Shown here one piece after another: positions 22,573 through 34,982 of a DNA stretch of 64,000 bases. The notes below the pieces were generated by a model, which saw only the letters and a list, made by a program, of their open reading frames with translations, did no database searches and was not told the DNA's origin. Positions within the stretch are counted from its first letter, which is position 1. Every line of letters begins with the position of its first letter. The position numbers and the translations under genes were made by a program. Source of the DNA: Plectrocnemia conspersa (taxonomy: Eukaryota > Arthropoda > Insecta > Trichoptera > Polycentropodidae); NCBI GenBank assembly GCA_009617715.1, contig VTFK01000264.1, positions 124,001 through 188,000 of the forward strand, read 5' to 3'.

Positions 22573-23085
22573 GCAGGGGCGGAACTGCCAATTACGGGTC
22601 CTCCCGCAAAAATAATTATCATCCCCCCATAAAAAAACAAGTATCAGAAACATTAGAAAACTTAACATGTAATTTTATATACATAAATAAAAAATAACAA
22701 TTGAATAAAAACAAATATTAACAACACTTTAATCATTCTATATATAATATATTATATATTAAGTAAAATATCTAGGTAAATTTTATAAAATTAATACATA
22801 GTGTAACAACATATTACATTTTCAAAGTTTGCCTCTCTATATTGCATACCACGATGAACAATTCGTAGAGCATCTTCAATCTGAGCATAGTTTATATTTT
22901 ATTTCTGAGCTGTATTAGATTTCTTAAAGTATTTTTTTATATCATATTTGCACGACCTAGCTTCATTTTAACTAAATGGATCAATTAAACATATATTAAA
23001 AACTTTCGTAGCAGGAAGAACTACTGCTCTGCTTTTTCATGTTGCTAATAAAATTGTTTCGGGGACCCCAGTTTAAGAACCGCTG
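22573..23085. mobile_element. hAT-like terminal fragments
   Basis: At 22573 'caggggcggaactgcc' resembles the left end of some hAT elements. At ~23056-23085 'ggggaccccagtttaagaac' followed by 'cgctg' has the right-end form seen in the 26902-29262 element (ggttaagaaccactg). The two ends are not clearly a pair and no transposase frame lies between them. Confidence 0.35.
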
Positions 23086-23429
23086 ATTTTTTGCTAATAA
23101 TGAAAGATCTTATAGACGAAACTTGTGTTTCTATTGCTAATAATGGTAATTTTAATTTGGTTCAATATAAACCGTTTTTGTATTAGTCATGAAAACTTCT
23201 TGAATGTTTATGGATATTGGTTAATCTTTATTATTTTTGTTAATTTTTACGTACCGAAATACTTGCTCGAGTTGCTCTTTTTTATGTCTGTATTGTGTCC
23301 ATTGGGATCGTACAAAATATTCCACAAATGTTTTCATAAATTTGACAACTGATTTCACGAAATTTCATATGCTTCCTCCACACTCTCTGGAAGTAGGCCA
23401 TGGTTGGGCAAGGACGGAAAATATAATGT

Positions 23430-25733
23430 AGTCCAGTCAAATAAGGGTTTAACCTCGGAATGAAAGATAACAAGCTGAAATTTTGCACAGACCTTTGTTT
23501 TGGCGTTCTAAATATATGGTGAAAAGTCTCAAAAGATATCGTGTCTGCTAATCAAGATATTAAAGGTCAAAGGTCATAAAAATCGTTTTTTTGCAAATAT
23601 CTCGCCTCTTTTGCGTCGCATGTCATTAAATGTTTAACAAAACTTATAGAAAATAAAATTTTCTACAAGTTTGTTTTAATTTATTTCTTCGTATGGTTAA
23701 TGGTTTTCGAGATATAGCGCGGGGAGTGGGAAGCGCGAATCCGTTTATAGGATAACGCTATGTAAACTACGGAGCCAGAGTTACCTGTACATTCTTCCAC
23801 AGTTTCGTAGAAAACATCGCAAATTTTTATCTGCTGAATGAACCCATCTAAAACATTATAGCTTTCAATCTCCATATCTTCAAAAATCATCATCGAAAAT
23901 GCAAAAAGTAATACGTATGGCCTCTGATACTTCTTGCAAAAGCGGGACCATCCTACATTTTGTCGACAGAATTCGATGCATAAATTGTACTGAGAGCTTC
24001 CTTGATTCCGCTTCCATTCATTATATACCCTATGCATCCAATAAAAGACATAAGCATATGAAAGCCTCCTAGTTTCACAACTACTCTGGACAAGTCTGAA
24101 GCTGCTACGATTTCACGTGCTTTTATGTACAACGGCTGATCAAAAGTTATTAAGCATGTTCTTTGTTCATGTTTCTTGGCAGTGTTTATAGCACACTGTA
24201 ATGTAGTGTAAATTGTGTCCATATTACTCACAGGATGATGAATAAAAGTAAGAAACAGAATCCGAGAAGTTACAAAGTTCTCATTGTTTTTTGTAAGTTG
24301 TTCAATAAATCCATTCCACCCTGGCAACGGTGAGATATTTTTCCACTTTCCGTACTTCCACAACAAATCAACTACATTAAATATTTGTTCGGTTAGTTCT
24401 TCTACATCATAAAAATTTTGAACTTGAATCTCTTGCTCAATCCGGGTACGACATGATTTTCATACACTAGAAGGGGTATATGTGATAGTGCTGCTAACTC
24501 CTTTGCACTTGGTTTTGTTGTAAATTTCTTTATGCGGTCATCAGATAAAACATCAGATTTTGGAGTTATTATTTTTATCATTCCCATTATATGAACAGTA
24601 TAAATATTTTACTGCATTATCTGCTGCATACTGTATTAAGGCACTTGACTATGATGGTTGATTACGAGGCTGTGGGTGATAAACAGCTGAAATTTAACAT
24701 TTTACAGTATCACTATATGAAGCGAAAAAACCTAAACTTGACAAAACATCCAAAAGTCTTTTTGGATGTTTGGCCTATCTGTATTTTTTCTATGAAGAAA
24801 TACAGATAGAAATCATTATAGCATGACTTATAGCTGTGTATTTCGTTTTAAAATGCCCCGTCTTTCCTTTTCTGTTCTTTATAATAACTTCTTGTAGAAA
24901 ATGTAATAAAGTTTTCGGAATTTCTTCATTAATATTTTACTCGGGGGCGGATAAGACTTGGTCTCAACAACAGAAGATCGAATATCTTCTCTAATAATCG
25001 CCGCAGCAGCTTCCACTACGCGCAAGTGTTCTTCTTCCGAAGTGCCTTTTTTATTTTCATACCAAGCTATGGATAAAACTTAAGCTTGAGCATCGCGAAA
25101 AGAAAAAATAGGGAATGATCCAATCTTCGTTATAACTATAATATCAGTTAAATATTTTTCTCTTAATTTGGAAATGATCTTCTTATCATCTGGTACATAC
25201 TCCGTAAGGACATCTCTCAACTCTTTCAATTTTTTCGCACAAATTTCTTGTCGAGCAATATTTCATTTTTAATTCCTAATAATACAATGAAGAAAGTAAT
25301 AAAATTATGGTTCAAACGACTTGCCGCGACCACTTTTTTTTCACGATTGTTTTTTTTTCAAAGCTTATACCAAGTTAAGCAGGTAGAAATACTCGCTGGA
25401 TTCTATAAACGGATGTACGCCTCCCACTCTTCGCGCTTTATCTCAAAAACGGTTAATGATACAAAACAAATATTATAACTAAACTTGTAGATAATTTTAT
25501 GATTTACAAGTTTTGTGAAGCATCTAATGACGTGCAACGCATAAAACGCGAGATATTTGCAAAAAAACAAATTTTGTGCCCTTTGACCTTTGATATCTTG
25601 ATTAGCAGACACGATATTTTATGAGACTTTTTACCCTGTCCTTAGAACATCAAAACGAAGGTTTGTGCAAAATTTCAGCTTGGTATCTTTCATTCCGAGG
25701 TTTAGCCTTTATTTCGCCTTATTTGACTGGACT
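23430..25733 (-). mobile_element. 2.3-kb DNA transposon with ~320-bp terminal inverted repeats and 5-bp target duplication
   Basis: The ends are agtccagtcaaataagg (23430) and the reverse complement ending in ttgactggact (25733). Similarity of the two arms continues inward to about 23752 and back to about 25403, e.g. 'tatcgtgtctgctaatcaag' on the left against 'cttgattagcagacacgata' on the right. The flanks carry AATGT at 23425-23429 and 25734-25738. The interior has minus-strand protein text in several frames. A partial third arm lies at 29701-29911. Superfamily unknown to me; arms this long and a 5-bp duplication narrow the choice but do not settle it. Confidence 0.75.
23681..25250 (-). pseudogene. 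Broken ORF of the long-TIR element, unrecognised protein family
   Basis: Minus-strand text reads, from N- to C-terminus: EICAKKLKELRDVLTEYVPD and IGSFPIFSFRDAQ (25230-25080), ENHVVPGLSKRFK (~24440-24410), then LWKYGKWKNISPLPGWNGFI to ITFDQPLYIKAREIVAASDL and VVKLGGFHMLMSFIGCIGYI (24366-24030), and after an overlapping frame change WSRFCKKYQRPYVLLFAFSM (24000-23880). Stops and at least one frameshift near 23990-24037 show it is dead. I have seen 'ITFDQPLY...LGGFH-MSF-G' text as an uncharacterised repeated protein in animal genomes, but I cannot name its fold or role. Confidence 0.6.
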
Positions 25734-26901
25734 AATGTGTTAATTCGGGGCTACTTCGGTCGAGCTCGGGTCTGCCCGCTCTAATGTCTCGGCGACCTCG
25801 ACCGTATTCGGTAAACCTTTGGTTCGGTAACTTCCAGAGAGTGTAGAGGAAGCAATAGTATTTTCAGCACAAATAAGAAATTACAAAATATGTCTTCAAT
25901 TTTTTACTTTTTTATTTAACGCGATTCGTAAAACATAATCAATTAAATATCAGTTTAATTTCATGAATATGTTTCAGGTAATATTCAACAACAACGATAT
26001 TGTGGTTTAAATGTTTTCAGTCTCTTTGTCCTTGGAAATTACCTTATACGTATGTTTTTATTTGCGGAAGGTACAAATAAAATGTACGGAAATCAATATG
26101 TTATATTATTATCTTTATCTTTGGAATAAGGCGACCGTTATAATAAGACGACTTATAATTGAAGCACCGGCACATAAGCAACAGGATATGATTACAGAAC
26201 GGATGTGAGGGATGAAGGAAACAATTTCTCGCCATTTCTATCCTAGTTTTTATCCCTTGCGAGTGATCACACTTATCGTTCAGCCAGCATCTCGAGTACC
26301 TTAATTGGTGAATTGGTTTAAATACATGTTGTTCGTTAAATCGTTGTATAACACATGTCCTTTGCTGCACGAATCATTTCCGTCAATATACGTAGATTAC
26401 GCGAACAAGACACATTTTTTCTTCCTCGTTCAGATTTTTCAATAATTATTGAATCAAGTCTGATTGACTGATGGTTCATTGCCATTTTTAAAACATATTC
26501 TACTAGTTAGACACTTTCTTTTCACCGATGACCCTAAAGCATTTAATAAAATAGATTTCATTGAGATTCATAAATTACTTAAATTTGATGTTGAAAATCT
26601 ATGTGCGTAATATATTGTCATTTAGCATAAAAATGTAATTCAGTTGCATAATTGATAATAAAAACACAACTTCAACAAATAATATTAAAAAATAAAAAAA
26701 TTAATTCGATTCTCACACAAACAGAATTTGCCATGATGTCTAATTAAAATGCAGCGTCAATTTTTCCACGAAAGCAAAAAACATTCGACTGCAAATTTCA
26801 AACTGCGCTAGATTGCTATTGTACCGTTATTAACCACATAAGCAATTTTACAATCGAAGAAGTAAATTAATGTATATGTAACTTTTTACATGACTTTAGA
26901 G

Positions 26902-29262
26902 CAGTGGTTCTTAACCTTTTCAAAGTCACGGTGCACTTTTGATCAAGGGAAAAGTGGCGGTGCACCTGAATTAAGAGGTCGAAAAAAATACGTGGACATA
27001 ATTTTTATTAAATATTTAAAAAAAATAATAGTTACCTACAAAATTACATGCAAATTTTTTACATATTTTTTAAAATTAAATTATATAAAAAATTTTAGTA
27101 TTGAAAATAAATTTAGGTAGTTAATTTTGCCCTAGAACCAATTTTTAATTACGTGTTTTATTCAAAATATTTGTATTAATATTTAAAGGTGCTCTTTGGA
27201 TGGCAAATCTAAGTGGTGCATTTTCCCCACTTTCTTTTCCCAAAATGACGTTCCTGCTTAACATAATGGAATTTATATGATCGATCAAAAATTAATTAAT
27301 ATGATACCTGAGCTTGTTGGCTTTTGCAGATATCAGAAATATTACGTCGAATATTTTATGTAGTTACCCTGAATTCTTCGTTTAAATTTTTTTCTGTCTT
27401 TCTCGTTTTTTAGTTTTCATATTAGTTGTTGTTGAGAAACCAAGCTCACACAAATATGATGTCGAAAACTGTAACAAAATTTTCAGTGCCTTCATGTAAA
27501 GAACTGAATATTCCTCTTGGACAGTAATCCAAAAATTCTTCATAGTTATTTCGGAAAATTTAATTTTTAGAGTACGATCAGTCGACAATTGGACTAATTT
27601 GATGATTTCGTATCCGGTCATACTTTTTTATATTTAAGAATGGAAAATAATGTGCAATTTTTTCTTCCAATAAAGTTAAATGGTCTATTATTGCGGAAAT
27701 AACTCCCTTGGGAATGTTTTCGTTAAGTGAAGGAAACATATTTTTTTCTATTATTCGATTTTTCGAAAGAGTTATTTTTTTCCGAAATCATGTCAATTTG
27801 TCAATGGATGTCATGAATTTTTCGTTTTTTCCTTGAATGCTTGTGTTAACGTTATTTAAGTAATTAAAAATATCAGCTAAATATGCCACTTTAGCATACC
27901 AATCATTATTCTGAAGACATTTTACAAAATCATCCATACCTTCATTTCGAAAAAAGATTAACAATTCATTCTTAAGTTCTATGAATCGGCATAAAACTTT
28001 ACCCTTAGATAACCACCTGACTTTAGTGTGAAAAAGCAAACACTCGTACATAGCTTCCATGGAAATGCAATGTTTTTTAAACATGAATGTTTTTAAAGGT
28101 CTTGATTTTATGAAATTCACTATATTTACAACTTGATTTAGTACAGGTTTTAGTGTTGCTGGTAATGTTTTCGAAACTAAAGATTCTCTATGTAAAAAAC
28201 AGTGCGTAGATATAATATTAGGTTTTCTTGTGCCTACCATTGAAGGAGCACCATCTATACAAATTCCTACACATAACTCCCATGATATTTTAAATTGTTC
28301 TAAATATGAATAAATAAGATCAAAAACATCTTGTCCTGTCGTATGCTCGGTAAGTTCTTTGCAGCATAGATATTGATTCACTATTTTGTTTTCATTTATG
28401 AAACGAACGAATCCTAGTATTTGTGCCTTACCGCTAATGTCAGTAGATTCGTCGACTTGTAAAACAAAATATCGCTTGGAAAGTTTATCGTTAACTGTTT
28501 TCTCAGTATCATCCGACATATTCAATTATTTTGTTTATTGTATCGTTTGACAGAGGAATTTTCATAATTTCCTTTTTGCTTCATCGCCAAATATAATTTT
28601 TCCTATTTCACAATATGCAGGTAAAATTAGAGACTCTGCTATAGTATGTGGTTTTAATTGTACAGCAATCAATTCAGCAGTCTTGTATGACGCCAGTTGT
28701 GCCTTATCGGAAATTTTAACAGTTTTTTCAAAATATTTCGCTTGTTTATTTTGCATGCTTAACAATCTTTTGAAGTAATCTTTACTTTTTGATGCAAGAT
28801 CGGCGTGCTTCGTAGTGAAGTGGCGATTTAACTTGTCAGTATACATCGCGCTATTGGACAGTTTTTTTTTCCACATACAACACATAGTGGAATGTGATAT
28901 CCTTCCTCATTGATGCTAGTAAAACTGAAACGTAAATATTCTTCAGAATACTGTTCATTCATTTTTTGATTTTACTGGATATATTTTCTTTTGTATGAGA
29001 CGTATGATGTCTAGTAACATCGTCACTACTTCTTCCACTTGTACTCCCAGTGCAATTAATATTTTGGTCTGATTCACAATTTCGTTTAATAATAAATTTA
29101 TCCATTGTGGGGTATCACGACTATGATAAAATATAAATTGATTGAAACATTAAGATTTCACCATTTTGCGTATTTTTTTGTTTTTACCAATTTTCTCGCG
29201 GTGCACTTGCAATAAGTTCGCGGTGCACTGGTGCACCGCGGTGCACCGGTTAAGAACCACTG
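26902..29262 (-). mobile_element. hAT superfamily element (ZBED5/Buster-like), complete ends
   Basis: The termini are cagtggttcttaacc (26902-26916) and its exact reverse complement ggttaagaaccactg (29248-29262). Both are flanked by CTTTAGAG (26894-26901 and 29263-29270), an exact 8-bp duplication as expected for hAT. Length is 2361 bp. Sub-terminal GGTGCAC motifs cluster at both ends. The interior holds a decayed minus-strand transposase. Terminal sequence resembles the CAGTGGTTCT class of hAT ends (SPIN/Charlie-like). The exact duplication shows excision has not occurred since insertion. Confidence 0.95.
27382..28960 (-). pseudogene. ZBED5-like hAT transposase, frameshifted
   Basis: Reading starts with MNEQYSEEYLRFSFTSINEE near 28960, followed by a BED-type zinc-finger half (LCVVCGKK ... 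NRHFTTKH). A T-run at 28861-28870 breaks the frame. The frame at 28562-28885 holds the linker (KTAELIAVQLKPHTIAESLI), then a second break at ~28540. The 245-aa block at 27788-28525 carries the catalytic start (FVLQVDESTDISGKAQI) and the CIDGAPSMVG and HCFLHRESLVSKTLP signatures. The last block, 27382-27621, carries the C-terminal dimerisation text (YLCELGFSTTTNMKTKKR). Breaks and a gap at ~27622-27787 make it inactive. Confidence 0.9.
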
Positions 29263-29700
29263 CTTTAGAGAAATGAATAATGACGTCATAATTAAATATT
29301 ATATGCACATTGATGTAAAATACCACTCAACGCGCGTTTTATATGATTATTGTGTGATGAAATATTGTACCATGAAATTTTCCCAGAAGCGTCATTATCG
29401 AATAATCCCTTTATAAAAGATCGTATAGGTTGATTTAATATCCTGTTTCACTAATTTTACTGTTGCCTTGAGGTCTATATTAACACTGCTAGTACCCGCT
29501 AATATGTACATATAACACGTTTCACGCGTGAAATAATAGTTTTATCCTATGTTTGTATTTTTACGAAATAAGGGGGCAGCGAAAAGAGGGTTTGCACACG
29601 GGAAAATAAGTCTTTGAAAAATAAACGACTGCTAATCGGTTGTAGCTCCGAAAATCGAGTTGAGGCTGATGATGTACATAATTGAGAATGGAAGACCGGG

Positions 29701-29911
29701 ACTTGTAGAAATTTTTATTCTCTACAAGTTTTGTGAAACATCTAATGATGTGTAACGCATAGGAAGCGAGATATTTTCAAAAAATGATTTTTATGACCTT
29801 TGATATATTATGAGACTTTTCAGCACGTCTTAAAGACGTCAAAACAAAGGTTTGTACAAAATTTCAGCTTTCTATCTTTCATTCCAAGGTTAAGTCTTGA
29901 TTTGACTGGAC
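29701..29911 (+). repeat. Solo or truncated terminal arm of the long-TIR element
   Basis: The text from 'acttgtagaa...ctacaagttttgtgaa' through 'gacctttgatat', 'tatgagactttt' and 'aaaatttcagctttctatctt' to 'tttgactggac' matches the right arm of the element ending at 25733 in order and orientation. The dense match begins near 29701; no opposite arm is found downstream. It overlaps a short meaningless open frame at 29800-30207. Confidence 0.75.
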
Positions 29912-30301
29912 AATGGATTCAGACGGTATCCGGAAATTTCAATAGGTTAAAAACAATCATATACAACATAATTGTCCTGGAATTTCAGAGAAAGAGTACC
30001 CTAGACATTTTTGAACAAAAATCTCCCGGTTTATGGCTTGATAATTATAGTAGGCCTAAACATTTGGAATATACATATTTTAATTTATATAATGATTTTT
30101 TAAGGTATGCACACATTGCTGATTTGTGGACATATTATTTTTGTGGTTTAGCTTTTGCCGAAAACTATATATTTATAATATATAAACCAATCGGGCTAAA
30201 TAATTAAAGAACATGTACATTTGAAAGGAAATATTTTTTCACTGGTTATTTCAATTAAACTGTTAAATTTGTTCTTCAGATTAAGGCGTAATAGTCAGAA
30301 T

Positions 30302-30920
30302 TAGGGATTCCAATCCCGGGCCAAAATTTTGATCCCGGGATTTTGGTATTGCAATTAGTCGATCCCGGGATCCCGGGACCAGTCCCGGGATAATTTTCAT
30401 GTTATTTTATCGATAAAAATAATTTAAAATGAATAATACAATATATTTTTACATCTGTTTCTTATAACGTACAATGTATAAAGTACGTCTAATTTTAGTC
30501 TTGGACTTAAAATAGAAAATAATATAATAAAAATAAAAAAGGGAAGGTCTTATATATTTATTTGAGAAGAAAAAAATGAACTTTTGACAATGTATGTACA
30601 TACCTATATACATTCATAGACAATTAATTGAAAACATTATTTTGAATAAAACTCACGAAGTAACATCAAAGCATCAAGTGTTTTATCATTTAGCCTTGAT
30701 CTGATTTTGGTTCCTAAGCAGCCTGCTGCTGAAAAAGCACGTTCAGACTCACAGCCTCAAAAATTCACAGATGACACGTGCAACTTGCGCAAGTTTGTAC
30801 ACGAAATATAACGATTTTGTCAAATTTATTATAAAACATAATCCCGGGACTTATCGGGTATTGAAAATCGTTCGGGATCCCGGGATCCCGGGATTCGGGA
30901 TCCCGGGATTGGAATCCCTA
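30302..30920. mobile_element. hAT non-autonomous element with CCCGGG-rich ends (copy B), exact 8-bp duplication
   Basis: The element starts tagggattccaatcccggg and ends with the reverse complement cccgggattggaatcccta. It is flanked by GTCAGAAT on both sides (30294-30301 and 30921-30928). Both ends carry repeated palindromic 'cccgggatcccggga' text. Reverse-complement translation near 30650-30775 gives the C-terminus of a hAT transposase (ERAFSAAGCLGTKIRSRLND, ending LREFYSK and a stop). At 619 bp it cannot be autonomous. Confidence 0.92.
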
Positions 30921-30929
30921 GTCAGAATG

Positions 30930-32950
30930 CTTTAATTCTGCTTTGCTGTATTATCTTACTAAAACTTTTGAGTGCTAAATTTGACATATGTTCCTTTAAA
31001 TATTCCATCGAAATGTGAAAAATTTTCCGCTTTCCTTACGACTAAATTCGAAGTGTGAGCTTTAAAGGAAACGAAAAGTGCTCTTGAATCGATGTCTAAG
31101 AAACACATTTGTAATCGCGTATAAAAACAGAATAAGCACCAAATATTCATGAAAATTATAGATATTTATATAAATTTTGTTTTTCAGTTTGCCATGTATG
31201 GTGTATTGAGTGCCATGCTAATAAGTGACGTAAATATTATATAAACGGGATAAGGCGGCAGGTGCTCAAGGACCGCGACTTCTAAGAATTAACGATTCTA
31301 CGACTTTGAATTTAAATCTAAAAATACTGAAAATTGTCCAAAATAACTTGTAAAAGACCTATAGTCTAATTGTATGTATTTTGTAATTGTGCGAAAACAA
31401 TCGGACATATATTTGGACCAAATAAGGCAGCGCTTTTTATAGCGACGTTTTATGACGAAATATAAATAAAAATCATCCAGTTTTTATTCCCACGGCATCA
31501 AAAAAAAAACATAAGATTAATCGCAATATTTAATTTATTACCGACTGGGTAAACTGTAAAGTTACTATTTTATTTGTTGTTTTAAATAGTAATCAATCAA
31601 TTTAATATTTTAATCCTCCACTACTATTTTAATAATTTTTATACAGTATTATCACGTCCGTAAATCTAATAAATTATGAAATAGATACTTCCATAGTTTC
31701 GTAAATTCGCACATCTGCTTAAAATTAAAACTGTGTCTTTTGGGATAGACTTAGATCTTGGGGTACACCATTAACCGTCATAAAAATAAGTATTACATAT
31801 GTAGAATTTTTTTTATTTAATAAATCATATCTCGATCGATGAATTTGAAAGAAATGTTTGTGATTTTTTACATTTTAATTAATTAAAACGACAACGGACC
31901 GAATGCGCGCGCTTATTGCGTATTTAGTTTATTCCGCTACTTTGGATTGAATAACAATTGTATGCCGTTACTTGCGTACATATAATTTATATTCTCAATA
32001 TATGTTATAATTGTTTAAAATTATTTAATGACAATGAGAAGAAGCAATAATAAATTGGATTTAAATAAAATTTACTTAATTTACGTGAATATAATTTTGA
32101 AATTTGAACAAATAGCATTGATTAAAAATCTTCTCTTCAACTCTATAAGAGTCTCAAAATGAATAAATACTAAAATTGATAGAAACTTACATAGTTTAAA
32201 AAACGCGAGAAAAAATGATGAATTATTCCTGTGCACATTTGTATTCGCAAATAATATGAAAATTTTTAATTCAGATTAAAATAACCATTTCAATTCTCCT
32301 TTATTACATAATATTTCACTATAATGTGAGAAAACACGTATATTTTTTAATTAAAATAAACTTAGTAGACTAACAAAACAAAATCATATTTAATGAATGT
32401 TAAATAATGTAATTTAAAATATATAGTATGTGATATAATATTTAGATTTTTTTTAAATCTTTCGTAGTATCATGACAGGTACGTTACAAACGGGTAAAAA
32501 CAATCAACACCTACAAATGGTTCTACAGTTTTATAGCTGTTCTAGGAGCAAACTGTGATTAAAAAACAAATACCAAAAAAATCGAAAAATCTTACTAAGA
32601 AATAATTATGAAATGAAAAACATAGATATCAATGAAATAATAATCCATGCCATGATAAGTCGTATAACATTAAAAATGTTATTAAAGAGCTAGAAAAATA
32701 ATTTTAATTAAAAAAAAGTAAATATGACTAAATGATAAATGAAATCACCATAGAACAATAAAAATACAGACTTTATTAAATATAAAGAGATACACCGCTT
32801 AATTGACAAAACGATAAAAAAGCGAAAAAATAGGTCTTAAAATAAAAGTGAAAGGAAATTGAATGATTAAAAAAAATACATTACTATTTCAACACGCCCA
32901 AACATTAAAAAATCAGTAATTTCATTAATAAAAAAAATCGATATGCTATA
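30930..32950. other. AT-rich intergenic, nothing recognised
   Basis: A 63-aa minus-strand open frame at 30959-31150 has no recognisable content. The rest is AT-rich without repeat structure visible by eye. Confidence 0.35.
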
Positions 32951-32953
32951 GTA

Positions 32954-33095
32954 ATGGTCGAAGACATGGAAATAAAAAGTGTATAAATTTTCCGAGGTGT
33001 ACTACAAGGATGTGTGATGTCGCCCATGATCTACAATCTAATATTTAGAAGTAGTCTTCAACGAGGAAATCGGTAACCAAAGAGGAAAATTTCCG
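32954..33095 (+). pseudogene. Small reverse-transcriptase scrap
   Basis: The + strand reads MVEDMEIKSV, a stop, then RGVLQGCVMSPMIYNLIF (32993-33050). That is RT block 4 of LINE proteins (R-G-V-R-Q-G-C-x-L-S-P-x-L-F-N). It is short and broken. Confidence 0.65.
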
Positions 33096-33099
33096 AAAT

Positions 33100-34980
33100 G
33101 ACCTTTTTTGTTTAGTTTACCTTATATATCGTTAATCGATCTTAGAATATAATAAAATAGAAGTTCTGATCCTCACGGAATTTACTGTAAAATATGTCAA
33201 AGAGATACAAATATTTATTTATGTAATTCTCTGGTAAAATAAATATTTCTAATAACGATATAAATCAAAGAAAGAAGAAATACGCGGTTATTACATTTAA
33301 CATATATTTTAAATGATTTTGACTTTATATATGTACGGTTATTTTAAAGTTGTACTAAAGCCAAATATATATTATACGATGAAACTATTGTTAAGTGATT
33401 ATCTAATCTCAATTGCACGTTGGATGAAATTATTTTGGATTAAGACGTGATGGCTGAAAATTTATCATCAAATGTGGAACTGAATATGGAACTTTTTAGC
33501 TAAAATAATTTAAATAAATCTAAGAGTAAACAAGGAATTTAAATAATAAATAAATTAATTTGCTGAAAAGTTATGTCTGGCACTAGTTTAAATGCTTTAG
33601 TTTTATTTAAATCAACTTACAAAAGATTTTTTTTTCATAGAATACAATATTATCTTTTTACGCTAAGCTTTGAAATTTGTTATTTTAAAACTAATAAAGT
33701 AATTATTTAACCCGTAAGTTTAACGTTTAATTGATAGTTCATCTAAAAATTTCATCGAATTAATTTTTTAATGGTTTTATTAATATTTGTTAACAGATTA
33801 ATGTGTTATATTATTTATTATAATTACGATACAATTTTAAACTTGAATAATTTTATTTTATCATATATACACATACTATATACCATCTTAAATTTCAATG
33901 TTATCTAACTTGCTATTCAAGAGATTGTAAACATGCAAACACATTCATTTAAAAATCAATAACAAAGTTTCGAAATAAAATAACTAAACTTCATACTGGA
34001 ACTGCTATTGAAATGTTGTTTGCATTCGTAGTGCGAATTTGCTGATAAAGTATTTGGATTGTTTCTCAAAAATCTATTTAACCAATCAGAGAGCTTTTTA
34101 ATATGAGTAACCACCACCACTTCTTCAGTGACGAATCATTCCAGTGTCGACTTTCGAGCTGGCGCGTACTTTTTTCGTTTACAATATTGCTTGCTTATTA
34201 AAAGTATAAATAGGTTACATATTACCTGGTTACTAATATTAGTATTTATTTACATAATCTACCTGATGTTCACACGTAATGTAAGTTATATTTTCATTTT
34301 AACCTCCCGATTGCATTCATCATCAGTTTTGTTTTTTCATTGTTTCATTGTGTATGTTGCCATATTATCTTTAAGTACACTCTCATAATTGAGGACTGAT
34401 ATTTGATGATTATTTTCTGCAAATAACCTTTGTATATAGTTATATAGCCTCACTCACATCACATTGTTGAACCTAAATTCGATAACGACAGTCCTCCAAA
34501 TGAATTGGCAGCCTCCTCAATATAGTCTATCAACTATTCTTCACCCCAGTAGTGATCTAAAAATTAGTTAGTAAGAAGGTCATGCAATTTGAAATGTAAT
34601 AAAACATATACAATATTCGATTATAAGTTATCTTTTAACAGTACAATATAAATAATGTTAAATAAAAATCATTTTTGCTGTACATGTATTCTACCTTTCT
34701 TCGCCTTCTTCCGTTGAAAATATTATTAAACATGAAATTTCGGTACAAATGCCAACATAATCTCTTTATGTCTATTATGTATATTATAATATATAATACA
34801 TATATTATATATAGAGTACAGTATTATATTGAAACATTTGGAACATTTATTATATGAAAAAAAAAAACAGAAATGTTAATATTTACCATAATACAAAACC
34901 TCCGCATATCCTATTAACCACTAATATGTATTTTAAATTGATAAACATTCACAATGATTTTTTCAATGCATTTGTGTAAT
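33100..34980. other. AT-rich DNA upstream of the orphan ORF
   Basis: No domain-bearing exon was found. A less AT-rich patch at 34100-34180 (cgactttcgagctggcgcgt) could be a promoter or an untranslated first exon for the gene at 34983, but nothing in the sequence proves it. Two AT palindromic runs occur at 34770-34815. Confidence 0.3.
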
Positions 34981-34982
34981 AT

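Larger units (their letters stand above)
23371..25853. repeat. Outer 24-bp inverted repeats flanking the long-TIR element
   Basis: A 24-base sequence at 23371-23394 recurs at 25830-25853 as its reverse complement with a single mismatch (left starts gcttcctccacactctc; right ends gtgtagaggaagc). Between these and the inner element lie 30 bases on the left and ~91 GC-rich bases on the right. The inner element therefore appears to have inserted into an older element with its own inverted repeats. Confidence 0.6.

Noticed and set aside
26101..26370. 89-aa minus-strand ORF left of the hAT element
   Set aside because: It has Cys/His-rich text but no recognisable pattern. It lies outside the element's target duplication, so it is not part of it.
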